A DNA stretch of 64,000 nt from Candidatus Azophilus lithoversatilis (GCA_028278675.1 JAQAJJ010000005.1:62001-126000), one strand, 5' to 3'. Positions 16,222-28,817 are shown, counted from the first letter of the stretch. Program-made: numbers and translations. Notes: generated from the sequence alone by a model not told the origin.

Positions 16222-18243
16222 TCAGGCCAACAGCCGTTCCTCGCGGATGCTGCGGATCTGGTCGCGGACGGTGGCGGCCTCCTCGAATTCCAGGTTCCTG
16301 GCGTGTTCCAGCATTTGGTTTTCGAGTTGCCCCACCAGCTTGCCCAGGGCCTTGGGATCTTCCGGCAGTTCCACCGGGGCGGCACCGCGCCGGCGGGTTT
16401 GGGAGACCTTGCGGGCCGCGCCGGGGGCTTGGCGGCGGGCGCCTTCCATGACGTCCGCCACCTGCTTTCGAACGGTTTGGGGGGTGATGCCGTGGGCTTG
16501 GTTGAAGGCGACCTGCTTGGCGCGGCGGCGCTCGGTCTCGGCGATGGCCCGGTCCATGGAGCCGGTGGCCTTGTCGGCGTAGAGGATGGCGCGGCCATTG
16601 ACGTTGCGAGCGGTGCGGCCAATGGTCTGGATCAGGGAGCGCTCACCGCGCAGGAAGCCTTCCTTGTCCGCATCAAGGATGGCAACGAGGGAAACTTCCG
16701 GGATGTCCAAGCCCTCGCGCAGCAGGTTGATGCCCACCAGCACATCGAACTCAGCCATGCGCAGGTCGCGGATGATCTCCATGCGCTCCACCGTGTCGAT
16801 GTCGGAATGCAGGTAGCGCACGCGGATGCCGTGATCGTCCAGATAGTCGGTCAAGTCCTCCGCCATGCGCTTGGTCAGGGTGGTGACCAACACCCGCTCT
16901 CCCCGGCCCACTACGGCGTTGATTTCGCCGAGCAGATCCTCCACTTGGGTCGAGGCTGGGCGCACGATGACCTCAGGGTCCACCAATCCGGTGGGGCGCA
17001 CCACCTGCTCCACCACCTGTCCGGCAAATTCGGCTTCGTAAGGGCCCGGGGTGGCGGAGACGAAGATGGTCTGCGGGCTCATCCGCTCCCACTCATCGAA
17101 GCGCAATGGCCGGTTGTCGAGCGCCGACGGCAGGCGGAAGCCGTATTCCACCAAGGTCTCCTTGCGTGAGCGGTCGCCCTTGTACATGCCACCGATTTGC
17201 GGAACCGTGACGTGGGATTCATCGATCACCAGCAGGGCGTCCTTGGGCAGGTAGTCGAACAGCGTCGGCGGCGGCTCGCCCGGCTCTCGGCCCGACAGGT
17301 AGCGGGAATAGTTCTCGATCCCCGAGCAGTAGCCGAGTTCGGCGATCATCTCGAGGTCGAAGCGGGTGCGCTGCTCCAGACGCTGGGCCTCCAGGAGCTT
17401 GTTGTGCTCGGTCAGATGCGCCAGGCGCTCGCGCAGTTCGTCCTTGATGTCATCGAGCACGCCCAAGATGCGTTCCCTCGGCGTCACGTAGTGGGTCTTC
17501 GGAAACACCGTGAAGCGCGGCACCCGGTCGATGATCTCACCGGTGAGGGGGTCAAATGTGGAGAGGTTCTCGATTTCATCGTCGAACAGTTCCACCCGCA
17601 CCGCCTGCGCTTCCGATTCCGCCGGAAAGATGTCCACCACGTCGCCGCGCACCCGGTAGGCGCCGCGCTGGAAGGCCATGTCGTTGCGTGTGTACTGCAG
17701 TTCCGCCAAACGCGTGAGGATGTAGCGTTGGTCCACCTTGTCGCCCCGGTCGAGGTGCAGCACCATGCGCAGGTAGGATTGCGGGTCGCCCAAGCCGTAG
17801 ATGGCGGACACGGAGGCGACGATCAAGGTGTCGCGCCGTTCAAGGAGCGCCTTGGTGGCCGACAGCCGCATCTGCTCGATGTGGGCGTTGATCGAGGAGT
17901 CCTTCTCGATGTAGGTGTCGGAGGCGGGCACATAGGCTTCCGGCTGGTAGTAGTCGTAGTAGGAGACGAAGTACTCCACCGCGTTGTCGGGGAAGAACTC
18001 CCGGAATTCACCGTAGAGCTGCGCGGCCAGGGTCTTGTTCGGGGCCAGCACCAGCGTCGGGCGATTGATCGCGGCCACGACGTTGGCGACCGCAAAGGTC
18101 TTGCCGGAGCCGGTGACGCCGAGCAGGGTCTGGTGACTCAAGCCGGCCTCCAAGCCCTCCACCAACCCGGCAATGGCCGAAGGCTGATCACCGGCCGGCT
18201 GGTAGGCGGCAACCACTTCAAAGTCTGCAATCGCTTGGGTCAT
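16222..18243 (-). CDS. uvrB: Excinuclease ABC subunit B
   Basis: UvrB, 673 residues, the same length as the E. coli protein. It is the damage-verifying helicase-like subunit of nucleotide excision repair, loaded by UvrA and cut-directing with UvrC. It shows Walker A GVTGSGKT (near residue 40), the beta-hairpin [12 protein letters not shown] (about 92-103), DESH box VIDESHV (near 338), motif [11 protein letters not shown] and a C-terminal UVR domain ([22 protein letters not shown]). ATG 18243 is preceded by a hairpin-rich leader containing a dispersed repeat. The operon appears monocistronic. Confidence 0.98.
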   Translation of the reverse strand: MTQAIADFEVVAAYQPAGDQPSAIAGLVEGLEAGLSHQTLLGVTGSGKTFAVANVVAAINRPTLVLAPNKTLAAQLYGEFREFFPDNAVEYFVSYYDYYQPEAYVPASDTYIEKDSSINAHIEQMRLSATKALLERRDTLIVASVSAIYGLGDPQSYLRMVLHLDRGDKVDQRYILTRLAELQYTRNDMAFQRGAYRVRGDVVDIFPAESEAQAVRVELFDDEIENLSTFDPLTGEIIDRVPRFTVFPKTHYVTPRERILGVLDDIKDELRERLAHLTEHNKLLEAQRLEQRTRFDLEMIAELGYCSGIENYSRYLSGREPGEPPPTLFDYLPKDALLVIDESHVTVPQIGGMYKGDRSRKETLVEYGFRLPSALDNRPLRFDEWERMSPQTIFVSATPGPYEAEFAGQVVEQVVRPTGLVDPEVIVRPASTQVEDLLGEINAVVGRGERVLVTTLTKRMAEDLTDYLDDHGIRVRYLHSDIDTVERMEIIRDLRMAEFDVLVGINLLREGLDIPEVSLVAILDADKEGFLRGERSLIQTIGRTARNVNGRAILYADKATGSMDRAIAETERRRAKQVAFNQAHGITPQTVRKQVADVMEGARRQAPGAARKVSQTRRRGAAPVELPEDPKALGKLVGQLENQMLEHARNLEFEEAATVRDQIRSIREERLLA

Positions 18244-18252
18244 GGAGCCCCC

Positions 18253-18343
18253 AGCTGGGAAGCGCGAGGGGCTTTCCCCTCGCATGAGGAAAGACTCAGC
18301 CGGGGAGCACGAGGGGGCACCCCCCGCGTGAAAGGCGCAACTC
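18253..18343. repeat. Two tandem 45-bp hairpin repeats in the uvrB leader
   Basis: Units 18253-18297 and 18298-18343 share AGCYGGGRAGCRCGAGGGG and an ending AAxxCxCAACTC/AAGACTC. The first holds a perfect 8-bp stem GCGAGGGG/CCCCTCGC with loop CTTT (18264-18283). A third, partial copy is at 46345-46377. The pair lies between divergent uvrB and korA-like genes, so it will be transcribed into the uvrB leader. Confidence 0.75.
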
Positions 18344-18482
18344 CGCGCACATCAGCACGGCCCAAGCGCCAGCAAAAAGTCATAAGCATGGAACCGATCC
18401 ATCCGGGCAAATCTCATTTTGACGCGGAATCCGTTAGAATGCCGCACCTTTCGTTTGTGAGCCAACCCCGCTCGCCAGCCCC

Positions 18483-20390
18483 ATGTCGCAGCAACTCGCG
18501 GAAAAAAACAGCCATGTCGTGCGCTTCGCCGGGGACTCCGGAGACGGCATTCAGCTACAGGGCCAGCAGTTCACCGTCGCCTCCGCGCTGGCTGGCCACG
18601 ACCTGTCCACTCTACCCGACTTTCCCGCCGAAATACGCGCCCCGGCCGGCACCCGCTACGGCGTTTCCGCCTTTCAGATCCAGTTCGGCGGTGAGCGCAT
18701 CACCACCCCAGGCGATGCGCCCGATGTGCTGCTGGCCTTCAATCCGGCTGCTTTGACGGTCAATCTACCCCACTTGGCGCCAGGAGCACTCATCATCGTC
18801 GATGACAGCGCATTTTCCGCGCAGCGGCTGAGGCGGGCTGAGCTTACGGCCAATCCCCTTGAGGACGGCAGCCTGCATGACTTCCACGTTTGCCGCGTGG
18901 ACATTTCCCATCTGACCTTGGAAGCGGTGAAGCGCTTCGGTCTCGGCGCCAAGGATTCCGCACGCTGCAAGAACTTGTGGGCACTGGGCTTGGTGCTCTG
19001 GATGTTCGACCAGCCCCGGGACGCCACCGCCGGTTGGATTCAGGCCAAGTTCGCCAACAATGAAGCCGTGCGCAACGCCAACCTAGCGGCACTCGCTGCA
19101 GGCCACGCCTACGGCGAGACCGCCGAACTGCAGCACATCCTCTCCCAGCATCCCATTCCCGAAGCGCCCTTGGATTCGGTCGCCTACCGAACCATCACCG
19201 GCGCGGAAGCCCTGGCCTTGGGGCTGACCGCAGCCGGGGAGTTGGCGGACATCGAACTGCTGTTTTGCTCCTATCCCATCACGCCGGCCTCCGCCTTGCT
19301 GCATCACCTGACCGGTTTGGGCGAAGCCGGTGTCGCCACGTTTCAGGCCGAGGATGAGATCGCCGCCATCGGTGCCGCCATCGGCGCCTCCTATGCCGGC
19401 AAACTCGGGGTGACCTCCAGCTCCGGACCCGGCATCGCCCTTAAAACCGAGGCCCTAGGGCTCGCGGTTGCGGCTGAGCTGCCCTTGGTGGTGGTCAATT
19501 CGCAACGGGCCGGCCCGTCCACTGGCATGCCGACCAAGACCGAGCAAAGCGATCTCCATCAAGCCGTGTACGGCCGCAACGCCGACACCCCCGTACCAGT
19601 GCTTGCCGCCCGCTCCCCGGCGGATTGCTTTGAGACCACCATCGAAGCGGTGCGCATCGCATTGCGCCACATGACGCCGGTGATCCTGCTCACCGACGGC
19701 TACATCGCCAACGCTTCGGAGCTTTGGCCCATTCCCGACATCGATGCGTTCAAACCCATCGCCAACCGCAAACCAACGGATTCCATGGCAGAAAGCGTTT
19801 GGGAGCGGGATGCCGACGGCTTGGCCCGACTGTGGGCGGCACCAGGCGATGCGCGCCACATCCATCGCGTCGGCGGCATCGAGAAGGACATCGAGACCGG
19901 CCACATTTCCTATGACCCCGCCAACCACCAAGCCATGACCGACCTGCGCGCGGCCAAGGTCGCCATAGTGGCCGACCACCTGCCGGAGCAGGCCATCGAA
20001 CAGGGGGTGGCCGGCGGTTTGGCGGTGGTGGCTTGGGGATCGACCTTCGGGGCAGTCTATCAGGCAGTCAAGGAGAGCCTAAGCGACGGGCTGGCGGTGG
20101 CGCAAATCCACTTGCGCCACCTCAATCCGCTGCCGTCCAACCTCGGTGAACTGCTGGCAGGCTTTGAGGCGGTGCTGGTGCCGGAACTCAACAACGGCCA
20201 ACTCGCCACCCTGCTGCGCGACCGCCTGCTGATTGAGGTCGCCCAGCTCAACCAAGTGTCCGGCCAGCCCTTCCCGGTTGCCGCGGTGAAGGCGGCCATA
20301 GCCGAACACGCTCCGGCGCGTCTGGTGGAAGCCCCCACCAAGGAGGCCGTCGGCAAGGAGATCGCGGATCAGGGGGTCGGACGTGGCTGA
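18483..20390 (+). CDS. korA: 2-oxoacid:ferredoxin oxidoreductase, fused gamma-alpha subunit
   Basis: A 635-residue subunit in which the gamma domain (1 to about 190; VVRFAGDSGDGIQLQGQQF) is fused to the alpha/pyrimidine-binding domain (from about 225; LFCSYPITPASALLHHL, FQAEDEIAAIGAAIGASYAG, SSSGPGIALKTEALGLAVAAELP). With the beta subunit it would oxidatively decarboxylate a 2-oxoacid, most likely 2-oxoglutarate, to the acyl-CoA while reducing ferredoxin. ATG 18483. It overlaps the beta gene by eight bases. The fused architecture is that of KorA-type enzymes. Substrate (2-oxoglutarate or a branched 2-oxoacid) is inferred. Confidence 0.88.
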   Translation: MSQQLAEKNSHVVRFAGDSGDGIQLQGQQFTVASALAGHDLSTLPDFPAEIRAPAGTRYGVSAFQIQFGGERITTPGDAPDVLLAFNPAALTVNLPHLAPGALIIVDDSAFSAQRLRRAELTANPLEDGSLHDFHVCRVDISHLTLEAVKRFGLGAKDSARCKNLWALGLVLWMFDQPRDATAGWIQAKFANNEAVRNANLAALAAGHAYGETAELQHILSQHPIPEAPLDSVAYRTITGAEALALGLTAAGELADIELLFCSYPITPASALLHHLTGLGEAGVATFQAEDEIAAIGAAIGASYAGKLGVTSSSGPGIALKTEALGLAVAAELPLVVVNSQRAGPSTGMPTKTEQSDLHQAVYGRNADTPVPVLAARSPADCFETTIEAVRIALRHMTPVILLTDGYIANASELWPIPDIDAFKPIANRKPTDSMAESVWERDADGLARLWAAPGDARHIHRVGGIEKDIETGHISYDPANHQAMTDLRAAKVAIVADHLPEQAIEQGVAGGLAVVAWGSTFGAVYQAVKESLSDGLAVAQIHLRHLNPLPSNLGELLAGFEAVLVPELNNGQLATLLRDRLLIEVAQLNQVSGQPFPVAAVKAAIAEHAPARLVEAPTKEAVGKEIADQGVGRG

Positions 20391-21372
20391 ACTTTCATTC
20401 AAGGACTTCGCCTCTGACCAGGAGGTCCGCTGGTGCCCCGGCTGCGGCGACTACTCCATCCTCAAGGCGGTCCAGCGGGCGTTGGCCACCTGCGGTGCGG
20501 AACCAGCCAAAACGGTGTTCATTTCCGGCATCGGCTGCGCGGCGCGACTGCCCTACTACATCGAATCCTACGGCTTCCACACGATCCACGGGCGGGCGCC
20601 GGCGATCGCCACCGGCGTGAAGCTCGCCAACCCCGAGCTCGATGTCTGGGTGATCACCGGCGACGGCGACGGCCTTTCCATCGGCGCCAATCACCTGCTG
20701 CATGCGCTGCGCCGCAACATCGATCTCAACATCCTGCTGTTCAACAACGAGATCTACGGCCTCACCAAGGGGCAGTACTCGCCTACCTCGCGCATCGGCA
20801 CCACCAGCCCGTCGAGCCCAGGCGGCTCGGTGGACAACCCGGTGCGGCCGGGCGCCTTCGCCGTCGGCGCCGGCGCCACCTTCATCGCCCGGGGCATCGA
20901 CATCGACCAGAAGGGCCTGCCCGGCATACTCACCGAGGCCCGAGCCCATCGCGGTGCCGCCTTCGTCGAAATCCTGCAGAACTGCATTGTCTACAACAAG
21001 GATGTTTTCGAATCCATATCGAGCCGCAAGACCGCCGCCGACCACCAGATCCGCGTTCAGCACGGCCTGCCGCTGCTCTACGGCGGCAATCAGGAAAAGG
21101 GCCTGCGCCTGAATCCACGAACCCTGCAGCTCGAAGCCATTCAAGTGGGGGCGGACGGGGTGGAGGACGTATTGGTCCACGACGAGACCAATCCGACACT
21201 GGCGTTGATGCTGCTCAACCTGGAACCGCCGTTGCCCACCGCCATCGGCGTGATCCACCGTCGCCAAGCAGAGCCCTTCGAGCAGGCCTTCTGGAACGCC
21301 AAGCCCCGCGCCAGGCGGCAACGAGTGGTCACCCTGCTGCACCAGGGCAACCTGGTCGATCACCGTTCGTGA
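20383..21372 (+). CDS. korB: 2-oxoacid:ferredoxin oxidoreductase, beta subunit
   Basis: A 329-residue thiamine-diphosphate-binding beta subunit, starting at GTG 20383 inside the end of the alpha gene. It has WCPGCGDYSILKAVQ (cluster ligands, near residue 18), ISGIGCAARLPYY, and the TPP/Mg motif GDGDGLSIGANHLLHALRRN with NNEIYGLTKGQYSPTS (about 100-140). An extra cysteine lies in ILQNCIVYNKD. No delta ferredoxin-like subunit is encoded next to it, consistent with two-subunit Kor enzymes that use a soluble ferredoxin. Confidence 0.9.
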   Translation: MAELSFKDFASDQEVRWCPGCGDYSILKAVQRALATCGAEPAKTVFISGIGCAARLPYYIESYGFHTIHGRAPAIATGVKLANPELDVWVITGDGDGLSIGANHLLHALRRNIDLNILLFNNEIYGLTKGQYSPTSRIGTTSPSSPGGSVDNPVRPGAFAVGAGATFIARGIDIDQKGLPGILTEARAHRGAAFVEILQNCIVYNKDVFESISSRKTAADHQIRVQHGLPLLYGGNQEKGLRLNPRTLQLEAIQVGADGVEDVLVHDETNPTLALMLLNLEPPLPTAIGVIHRRQAEPFEQAFWNAKPRARRQRVVTLLHQGNLVDHRS

Positions 21373-21399
21373 AAAATCGCTGACTGGCAGGGAAGGAGT

Positions 21400-21476
21400 T
21401 GGTCGGAGTGAGAGGATTTGAACCTCCGGCCCCTACGTCCCGAACGTAGTGCTCTACCAAGCTGAGCTACACTCCG
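21400..21476 (-). tRNA. tRNA-Pro (anticodon CGG)
   Basis: On the minus strand a full 77-nt cloverleaf. The acceptor stem is CGGAGTG/CACTCCG. D arm: GCTC-AGCTTGGTA-GAGC. Anticodon stem CTACG/CGTAG with loop TTCGGGA gives anticodon CGG, which reads CCG. T arm: GGAGG-TTCAAAT-CCTCT. Discriminator A is followed by an encoded CCA (21402-21400). It lies alone between korB and an SDR gene. Confidence 0.97.
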
Positions 21477-21527
21477 ACTCGCTGGCGGACGCTATTTTAA
21501 CGCACCCCGCTGCGCTAGCATACGCAC

Positions 21528-22298
21528 ATGAACCGCTTCGACCTGACTGGCAAGCACATCGCGGTGACCGGGGCCTCCTCCGGTTTCGGGCGCCATTTTG
21601 CCGGCGTTCTGGCCGGGGCCGGGGCGCGGGTGAGCTTGGGCGCCCGGCGCACCGAGCGCATTAAAGGCCGGGTCAAGGAGATACAGGCGCAGGACGGGGA
21701 GGCTTTCGGCGCACCGCTGGACGTCAGCCGCGCCGCCAGCGTGGACGATTTCATAGCCGCGGCCGAGGCGACGTTCGGGCCAATCGATGTCCTGATCAAC
21801 AACGCGGGCGTCGAAGCCGGCGCCAAGACCTACACGATGATCGATGAGGCCGACTGGGACCGGGTGCTGGACACCAACCTCAAGGGCGTTTGGCTCGCTT
21901 CGAAAGCCTACACCGAGCGGGTGCGGGCCAACGGGCAGACCGGCGGCAACATCATCAACATCTCCTCGATTACCGACCGGCGCACCATCAAGGGTCAGTT
22001 TCCCTACGCCGTCTCCAAGGGCGCGCTGTCCCGGCTCACGGAAGTCATGGCCCTGGAGGCTGCCAAGTACGGCATCCGGGTCAATGCGCTGGCGCCCGGC
22101 TACATCCTCACTGACGTCAGCCGCCTGTTGCTGGAAAGCGACCAGTCCGAGGAGTTCGCCAAGGGCATTCCCATGCGCCGCTACGGCGAATTCGAGGACT
22201 TGGACGGGCCGCTGCTGCTGCTCGCCTCCGACGCCTCCGCCTACATGACCGGCAGCATATTGATCGTCGATGGCGGACACGTCTGCGCCTCGCTTTAG
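21528..22298 (+). CDS. Short-chain dehydrogenase/reductase (SDR)
   Basis: A 256-residue classical SDR. It has the nucleotide-binding TGASSGFG (near residue 15), LINNAGV (about 88), catalytic Ser in NIISSI and the YxxxK motif YAVSK (about 160), then LAPGYILTDVSR and a C-terminal DGGHV. It would oxidise or reduce a hydroxyacyl or secondary alcohol using NAD(P). ATG 21528 has little upstream ribosome-binding sequence. It is followed seven bases later by an acetoacetyl-CoA synthetase gene, so a 3-hydroxyacid (for example 3-hydroxybutyrate) substrate is reasonable but inferred. Confidence 0.88.
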   Translation: MNRFDLTGKHIAVTGASSGFGRHFAGVLAGAGARVSLGARRTERIKGRVKEIQAQDGEAFGAPLDVSRAASVDDFIAAAEATFGPIDVLINNAGVEAGAKTYTMIDEADWDRVLDTNLKGVWLASKAYTERVRANGQTGGNIINISSITDRRTIKGQFPYAVSKGALSRLTEVMALEAAKYGIRVNALAPGYILTDVSRLLLESDQSEEFAKGIPMRRYGEFEDLDGPLLLLASDASAYMTGSILIVDGGHVCASL

Positions 22299-22305
22299 GA
22301 AGGCG

Positions 22306-24255
<1,950 letters not shown>

Positions 24256-24273
24256 AGCCTATGGCGCACTTCC

Positions 24274-24512
24274 ATGGAACAAATGGAGACAGCCCCGCGG
24301 CTGGCGGGTTGTTCCTTCGATGTCAGCGGCGTGCCGCTCTGGGGCAAGCTAAGGGCTTCCATGTGGCGGGTTGTTCCTTCGATGTCAGCGGCGTGCCGTT
24401 CTGGGGCAAGCTAAGGGCTTCCATGGAACAAATGGAGACAGCCCAGCGGCCGGCCGGTCGTTCCTTCGGCCTCATCGGCGTGCCGTTCTGGGGCAAGCTG
24501 AAGGCTCAGTGG
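24274..24512 (+). repeat. Three-copy direct repeat encoding a reiterated peptide
   Basis: Units at 24274-24360, 24361-24422 (lacking the first part) and 24423-24512. Each full unit begins ATGGAACAAATGGAGACAGC and each contains a block ending GGGGCAAGCT. Translated in the right frame they read MEQMETAxRxAGxSF and GVPFWGKLKA. Units 2 and 3 are in one frame, unit 1 in another. An open frame 24261-24605 covers them but overlaps the better-supported gene at 24541. I cannot say whether the peptide is made. Confidence 0.85.
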
Positions 24513-24540
24513 TTTCACCCATCTGCAAGGGAGGATTGGA

Positions 24541-24966
24541 TTGAGATTCTTGAAGTGGCTCGGCGCCACACTAGCCGTTTATGTCGTCTTCGTGCTGGCG
24601 TTTGAAGCGGGTTACCTTGGCATGCTGCAGCCCTCGTTCGAGGAGCAGGGGATCCCAATGCTGGTGCTCACCACCACGGACGATGCCGGCAACTCCCATG
24701 ATCGCATGTTGGCGCGCTTCGAAACTGACAAAAACCTCTACGTCTCCGCACATCACTGGACCCGCGGCTGGCACCGGCGGGCCATTGACAACCCGAATGT
24801 CCAGGTTCGAATCGATGGCGACCTGTCGGAATTCGTTGCGGTGCCGGTCGATGGTGAGGAATTTCGGCGAGTGGCTGCGGCACATCCGTTGCCTTTCATG
24901 GTTCGATTCCTAATGGGGTTCCCACCACCTCGGGATGTCCTGCGACTCGATCCAGTGGCGCCCTAG
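24541..24966 (+). CDS. Small membrane-anchored split-barrel (deazaflavin/nitroreductase-like) protein
   Basis: A 141-residue protein starting at TTG 24541, six bases after AAGGGAGG. An N-terminal hydrophobic segment (FLKWLGATLAVYVVFVLAFEAG) may anchor it. The remainder resembles the split-barrel family of deazaflavin-dependent nitroreductases: MLVLTTTDDAGN, ARFETDKNLYVSAHHWTRGWHRRAIDNPNVQVRIDG, FVAVPVDGEEFRRVAA. Cofactor (F420 or FMN) cannot be decided from sequence. It ends seven bases from the convergent SSS transporter gene. Confidence 0.68.
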   Translation: MRFLKWLGATLAVYVVFVLAFEAGYLGMLQPSFEEQGIPMLVLTTTDDAGNSHDRMLARFETDKNLYVSAHHWTRGWHRRAIDNPNVQVRIDGDLSEFVAVPVDGEEFRRVAAAHPLPFMVRFLMGFPPPRDVLRLDPVAP

Positions 24967-24973
24967 CGCTCCG

Positions 24974-26554
24974 TCAAGAAGCCTTTGGCGCGCTTTCGAA
25001 CAGCCGGTCGAGGTGGTGCTCCGGCAACGGCCGGGTCAGCATCGACACCGCCCAAGTGCCGAAAATCGAGACCGCCTCGCCAACCACCGCGCAGGAGTAC
25101 GGATTCTCTCGATAGTGATCCAGCCATTCGGCAATCCCGGACAGCGGACCCAGGGAGCCGGGGTCAACCACCATCCAGGGCAGGCCGCTGCGCAGCAGCG
25201 CGAAGGTGGCCATGCCGCCGATGAGGCCGGTGACGGCGCCAGCCAGGGTCACGCCGCGCCACAATGCGCCCAACACCAGCGGGCCCGCAAAGGCCGCCAT
25301 CATGCCGCCCGTGCCCATCCAGACCAGGAGCGCGATGTTCATGTCCTGCATCGCCCAAGCCATTGCCGTGCACAGCACCAGGACTATGACCGTGCTCCAG
25401 CGACTGATCACCAGCACTCTGTGGTCCACCTGCTCATCGGACAAGTGGGGCCTGTACTTGGGCACGATAGAGCACCGGTAAATGTCGTTGGCGACGATTT
25501 GGGAGGAGGACACCACGAGTCCGTCCGCCGTTGACATGATCGCGGCAAGGACCCCAACGCCGATCAGCGCGGCGAGCCAGGTCGGAAACAGTTCGATGAA
25601 CAGCGCCGGCAGCGCCTCGTTCGCGCTGCGGCCCGCCTCCAGCAGTTCGGGGCCGAGCACACCGCGGGCGAGGATGCCGCCCAGCCCCAGCATGCCCATG
25701 GTCAGGCCGACCGCGAAGGCGAGCTTGACGAAGCGCATCCGATCGCCGTCGTGCTTGAGTGCCCACACCTTATTGCCGATGTGCGGCAGCATGCCAAGCG
25801 GAATGTGGGCAAACAGCACGGCAATGATCGCCCACCAGGAGTCGTAGAGGGAGTTGGACCGGTTCAGTGCCCCGACCAGATTTTCGTCCTGGGCCCGAAG
25901 GCGGTCAACGAAGACACCGAACCCGCCGTCCACGCCCGATGCGAAGAGGAACATCACGATGACCACGATGGCGACCCCGAGCATCATCAATCCCTGAACG
26001 CCATCCGTGATGATGTCCGCGTGGGCGCCGCCGAGCACGACATAGACGAGCAGCACGGCGGAGGTGATGATCAACGCCGTCATCGGCTCGAGGCCGAGCA
26101 TGATCTCGAACATGACCAGACCCGACACCAGTTGCCCGGCGATGTAGAAGAACAGCACCAGCGAGAACACCGAGACCAGCAGGCGCACGCCATCGCTACG
26201 GTAGCGGTCGCCCAGGTATTCGGGGATCGAACGGTTGCCGAAGCGGTGTCCCGAGGTTGCCACCAGCCGGATCGTGATGAGCACCCCGAAATAGACGCCC
26301 ATCGGGTACAGGAACTTGCCCCAGACACTCGCCATGCCGAACTCGTAGCCCAGACCCGGACTGCCCAGGAAGGTGGCGCCGCTGGCGGTGGTGGCGGCAA
26401 AGGCCAGGGCCAGAAAATACGGACCGTAGCTGCTGCGCGCGGTGGCGAAGTCGTCGGCGTTGGCGATTCTGCGGCTCGCAATCCACCCGAAACCCAGCAT
26501 GCCGGCTATGTAGATGACGAGGAACAACCACGACCACTCAACCAAACTCATCAT
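24974..26554 (-). CDS. Sodium:solute symporter (SSS family)
   Basis: A 526-residue polytopic transporter with 12-13 hydrophobic segments. Family features are WIASRRIANADDFATARSSYGPYFLALAFAATTASGATFLG (TM1-TM2 Na+-site region), the central ALIGVGVLAAIMSTADGLVVSSSQIVANDIY that marks TM8 with the second sodium-site serines, and a late glycine-rich TM10. It couples sodium entry to uptake of an organic solute such as a carboxylate, proline or pantothenate relative. ATG 26554, with a second ATG one codon later. Confidence 0.88.
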   Translation of the reverse strand: MMSLVEWSWLFLVIYIAGMLGFGWIASRRIANADDFATARSSYGPYFLALAFAATTASGATFLGSPGLGYEFGMASVWGKFLYPMGVYFGVLITIRLVATSGHRFGNRSIPEYLGDRYRSDGVRLLVSVFSLVLFFYIAGQLVSGLVMFEIMLGLEPMTALIITSAVLLVYVVLGGAHADIITDGVQGLMMLGVAIVVIVMFLFASGVDGGFGVFVDRLRAQDENLVGALNRSNSLYDSWWAIIAVLFAHIPLGMLPHIGNKVWALKHDGDRMRFVKLAFAVGLTMGMLGLGGILARGVLGPELLEAGRSANEALPALFIELFPTWLAALIGVGVLAAIMSTADGLVVSSSQIVANDIYRCSIVPKYRPHLSDEQVDHRVLVISRWSTVIVLVLCTAMAWAMQDMNIALLVWMGTGGMMAAFAGPLVLGALWRGVTLAGAVTGLIGGMATFALLRSGLPWMVVDPGSLGPLSGIAEWLDHYRENPYSCAVVGEAVSIFGTWAVSMLTRPLPEHHLDRLFESAPKAS

Positions 26555-26742
26555 CTACGACCTCCTCCTCGCTCACGATCAACTGCGCTGACGATTTGTT
26601 CTCCGATTGGGGCCAGATCTTACCCTGCAAGGGCCGGATCGCCGTGGTTGACGCCACCTTGGTTCCGCAAGACCATGTGCTTAAGCCACGCAAGGCGCTT
26701 ACAATCGCGCAGTGACAACGGACCCGGAGCCAATCACCTACC

Positions 26743-28050
26743 GTGAGCGCCATCAACCGCATGGACAATCCGGTGTGTCCCGCCAGCCCCGACGAGGCCA
26801 CGTTGGCGGATGCCGAGGTTCTTGAGTGTCCCTACCCCACCTATAGCCTGCTGCGCGAACAGGCGCCGGTCTTTCAGGACCCGCGCACCGGCATCTGGGT
26901 CATCACCCGCTACGAAGACTTGCGCATGGTGTGCCTGGACACCGAACGCTTCAGCAATCACCGGCCGAGCAACGACCACGCCAAGCTCACCGGCAATGCC
27001 CGCAAGGCGTACGAACTGTTTCTGGAAAAGGGATGGGTGCCCGGCGAGTCGCTGGCTGCCCGAGACGATCCGGAACACAAGCAAATGCGCGCCATCTTCG
27101 ATGCGGCCTTCCGCCCAAAACGCATCAAGGCCCTGGATGGCGAGGTCAAGGTCCTGGCGTATGAACTGATCAATGCCTTCATCGACGACGGCCACTGCAA
27201 CTTTGTCAAGCAGTTCGCAGTGCCCCTGCCGCTGATCATCATCTGCCGCCAGATGGGTGCGACGGAAGAGGACATCTGGCAGATCAAGGCGTGGACCGAT
27301 GCCTGGTACCGGGGCAGGGGGTTCGACCTCAGCGAAGCGGAAGTGATATGGGCCACGGAAATGGAGATTCAGGCCCAGCACTACTTCCAGCCCATTTTCG
27401 AACGCCTGCGCCGTGCGCCCGACGGCACCCTGCTTTCGGATCTGGTCAACACCCCAGTCCCGGGCTGGGGCCGGACCCTCAGCGACAACGAACTGCACGC
27501 GGAGATGATGCAGGACACCTTCGTGGGCGGTTCGGAGACCACCACCAACGCCCTGTCCGCGGGCATCATGCTGCTGGCTAGGAACCCCGGCGTGTGGGAG
27601 CAACTGAAGGCCGATCCAGACAAGCATCTACGCACCTTCTGCGAGGAGGTGGTGCGCTTGGAAAGCCCGGTGCAGGGCCTCACCCGCACCGCCAAGACCG
27701 ACATCACCCTGCACGGCGTCACCATTCCCAAGGGTGCGGTGATCGACGCCCGGTTTGCGGCCGGCAACCGGGACCCCGCGCAATTCGAACGTCCCGACGA
27801 CGTCGAACTCGAGCGGCGCAATGCGGCATCGCACTTGGGCTACAGCTCCGGCACCCACTACTGCCTAGGTGCGCCCCTGGCCCGCCGGGAACTCTACTGG
27901 GGCTTCAAGGCCTTCATCGACAACGTGGAGGACTTCCGCCTCACACCGGGACGCAACGACCTGAGGCACTACCCGAACTACGGGCTGCGCGCACTCAATG
28001 AACTGCACATCGAGTTCACCGTGAGGGCTGATCGGCGGTCTGTGGGCTAG
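26743..28050 (+). CDS. Cytochrome P450
   Basis: A 435-residue soluble P450 from GTG 26743; ATG 26761 is an equally possible start and neither has a strong ribosome-binding site. Motifs: AARDDPEHKQMRAIFDAAF (C-helix region), I-helix FVGGSETTTNALSAG, ExxR in EEVVRLESP, PERF-equivalent region PDDVELER and haem loop LGYSSGTHYCLGAPLAR, in which the usual F of FGxG is tyrosine and the following residues are SS. The cysteine is present. The substrate is unknown; the many Rieske and P450 genes in this region suggest a lipid- or terpenoid-like molecule. Confidence 0.9.
   Translation: MSAINRMDNPVCPASPDEATLADAEVLECPYPTYSLLREQAPVFQDPRTGIWVITRYEDLRMVCLDTERFSNHRPSNDHAKLTGNARKAYELFLEKGWVPGESLAARDDPEHKQMRAIFDAAFRPKRIKALDGEVKVLAYELINAFIDDGHCNFVKQFAVPLPLIIICRQMGATEEDIWQIKAWTDAWYRGRGFDLSEAEVIWATEMEIQAQHYFQPIFERLRRAPDGTLLSDLVNTPVPGWGRTLSDNELHAEMMQDTFVGGSETTTNALSAGIMLLARNPGVWEQLKADPDKHLRTFCEEVVRLESPVQGLTRTAKTDITLHGVTIPKGAVIDARFAAGNRDPAQFERPDDVELERRNAASHLGYSSGTHYCLGAPLARRELYWGFKAFIDNVEDFRLTPGRNDLRHYPNYGLRALNELHIEFTVRADRRSVG

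Positions 28051-28817
<767 letters not shown>

Noticed and set aside
18419-18440. Sigma-70 promoter for korA (TTGACG and TAGAAT)
   Set aside because: The two hexamers are only ten bases apart, too close for a normal promoter.
24261-24605. 114-residue protein over the triplicated repeat
   Set aside because: It overlaps the better-supported gene at 24541, changes meaning between repeat units, and has no good ribosome-binding site. Listed as a repeat instead.
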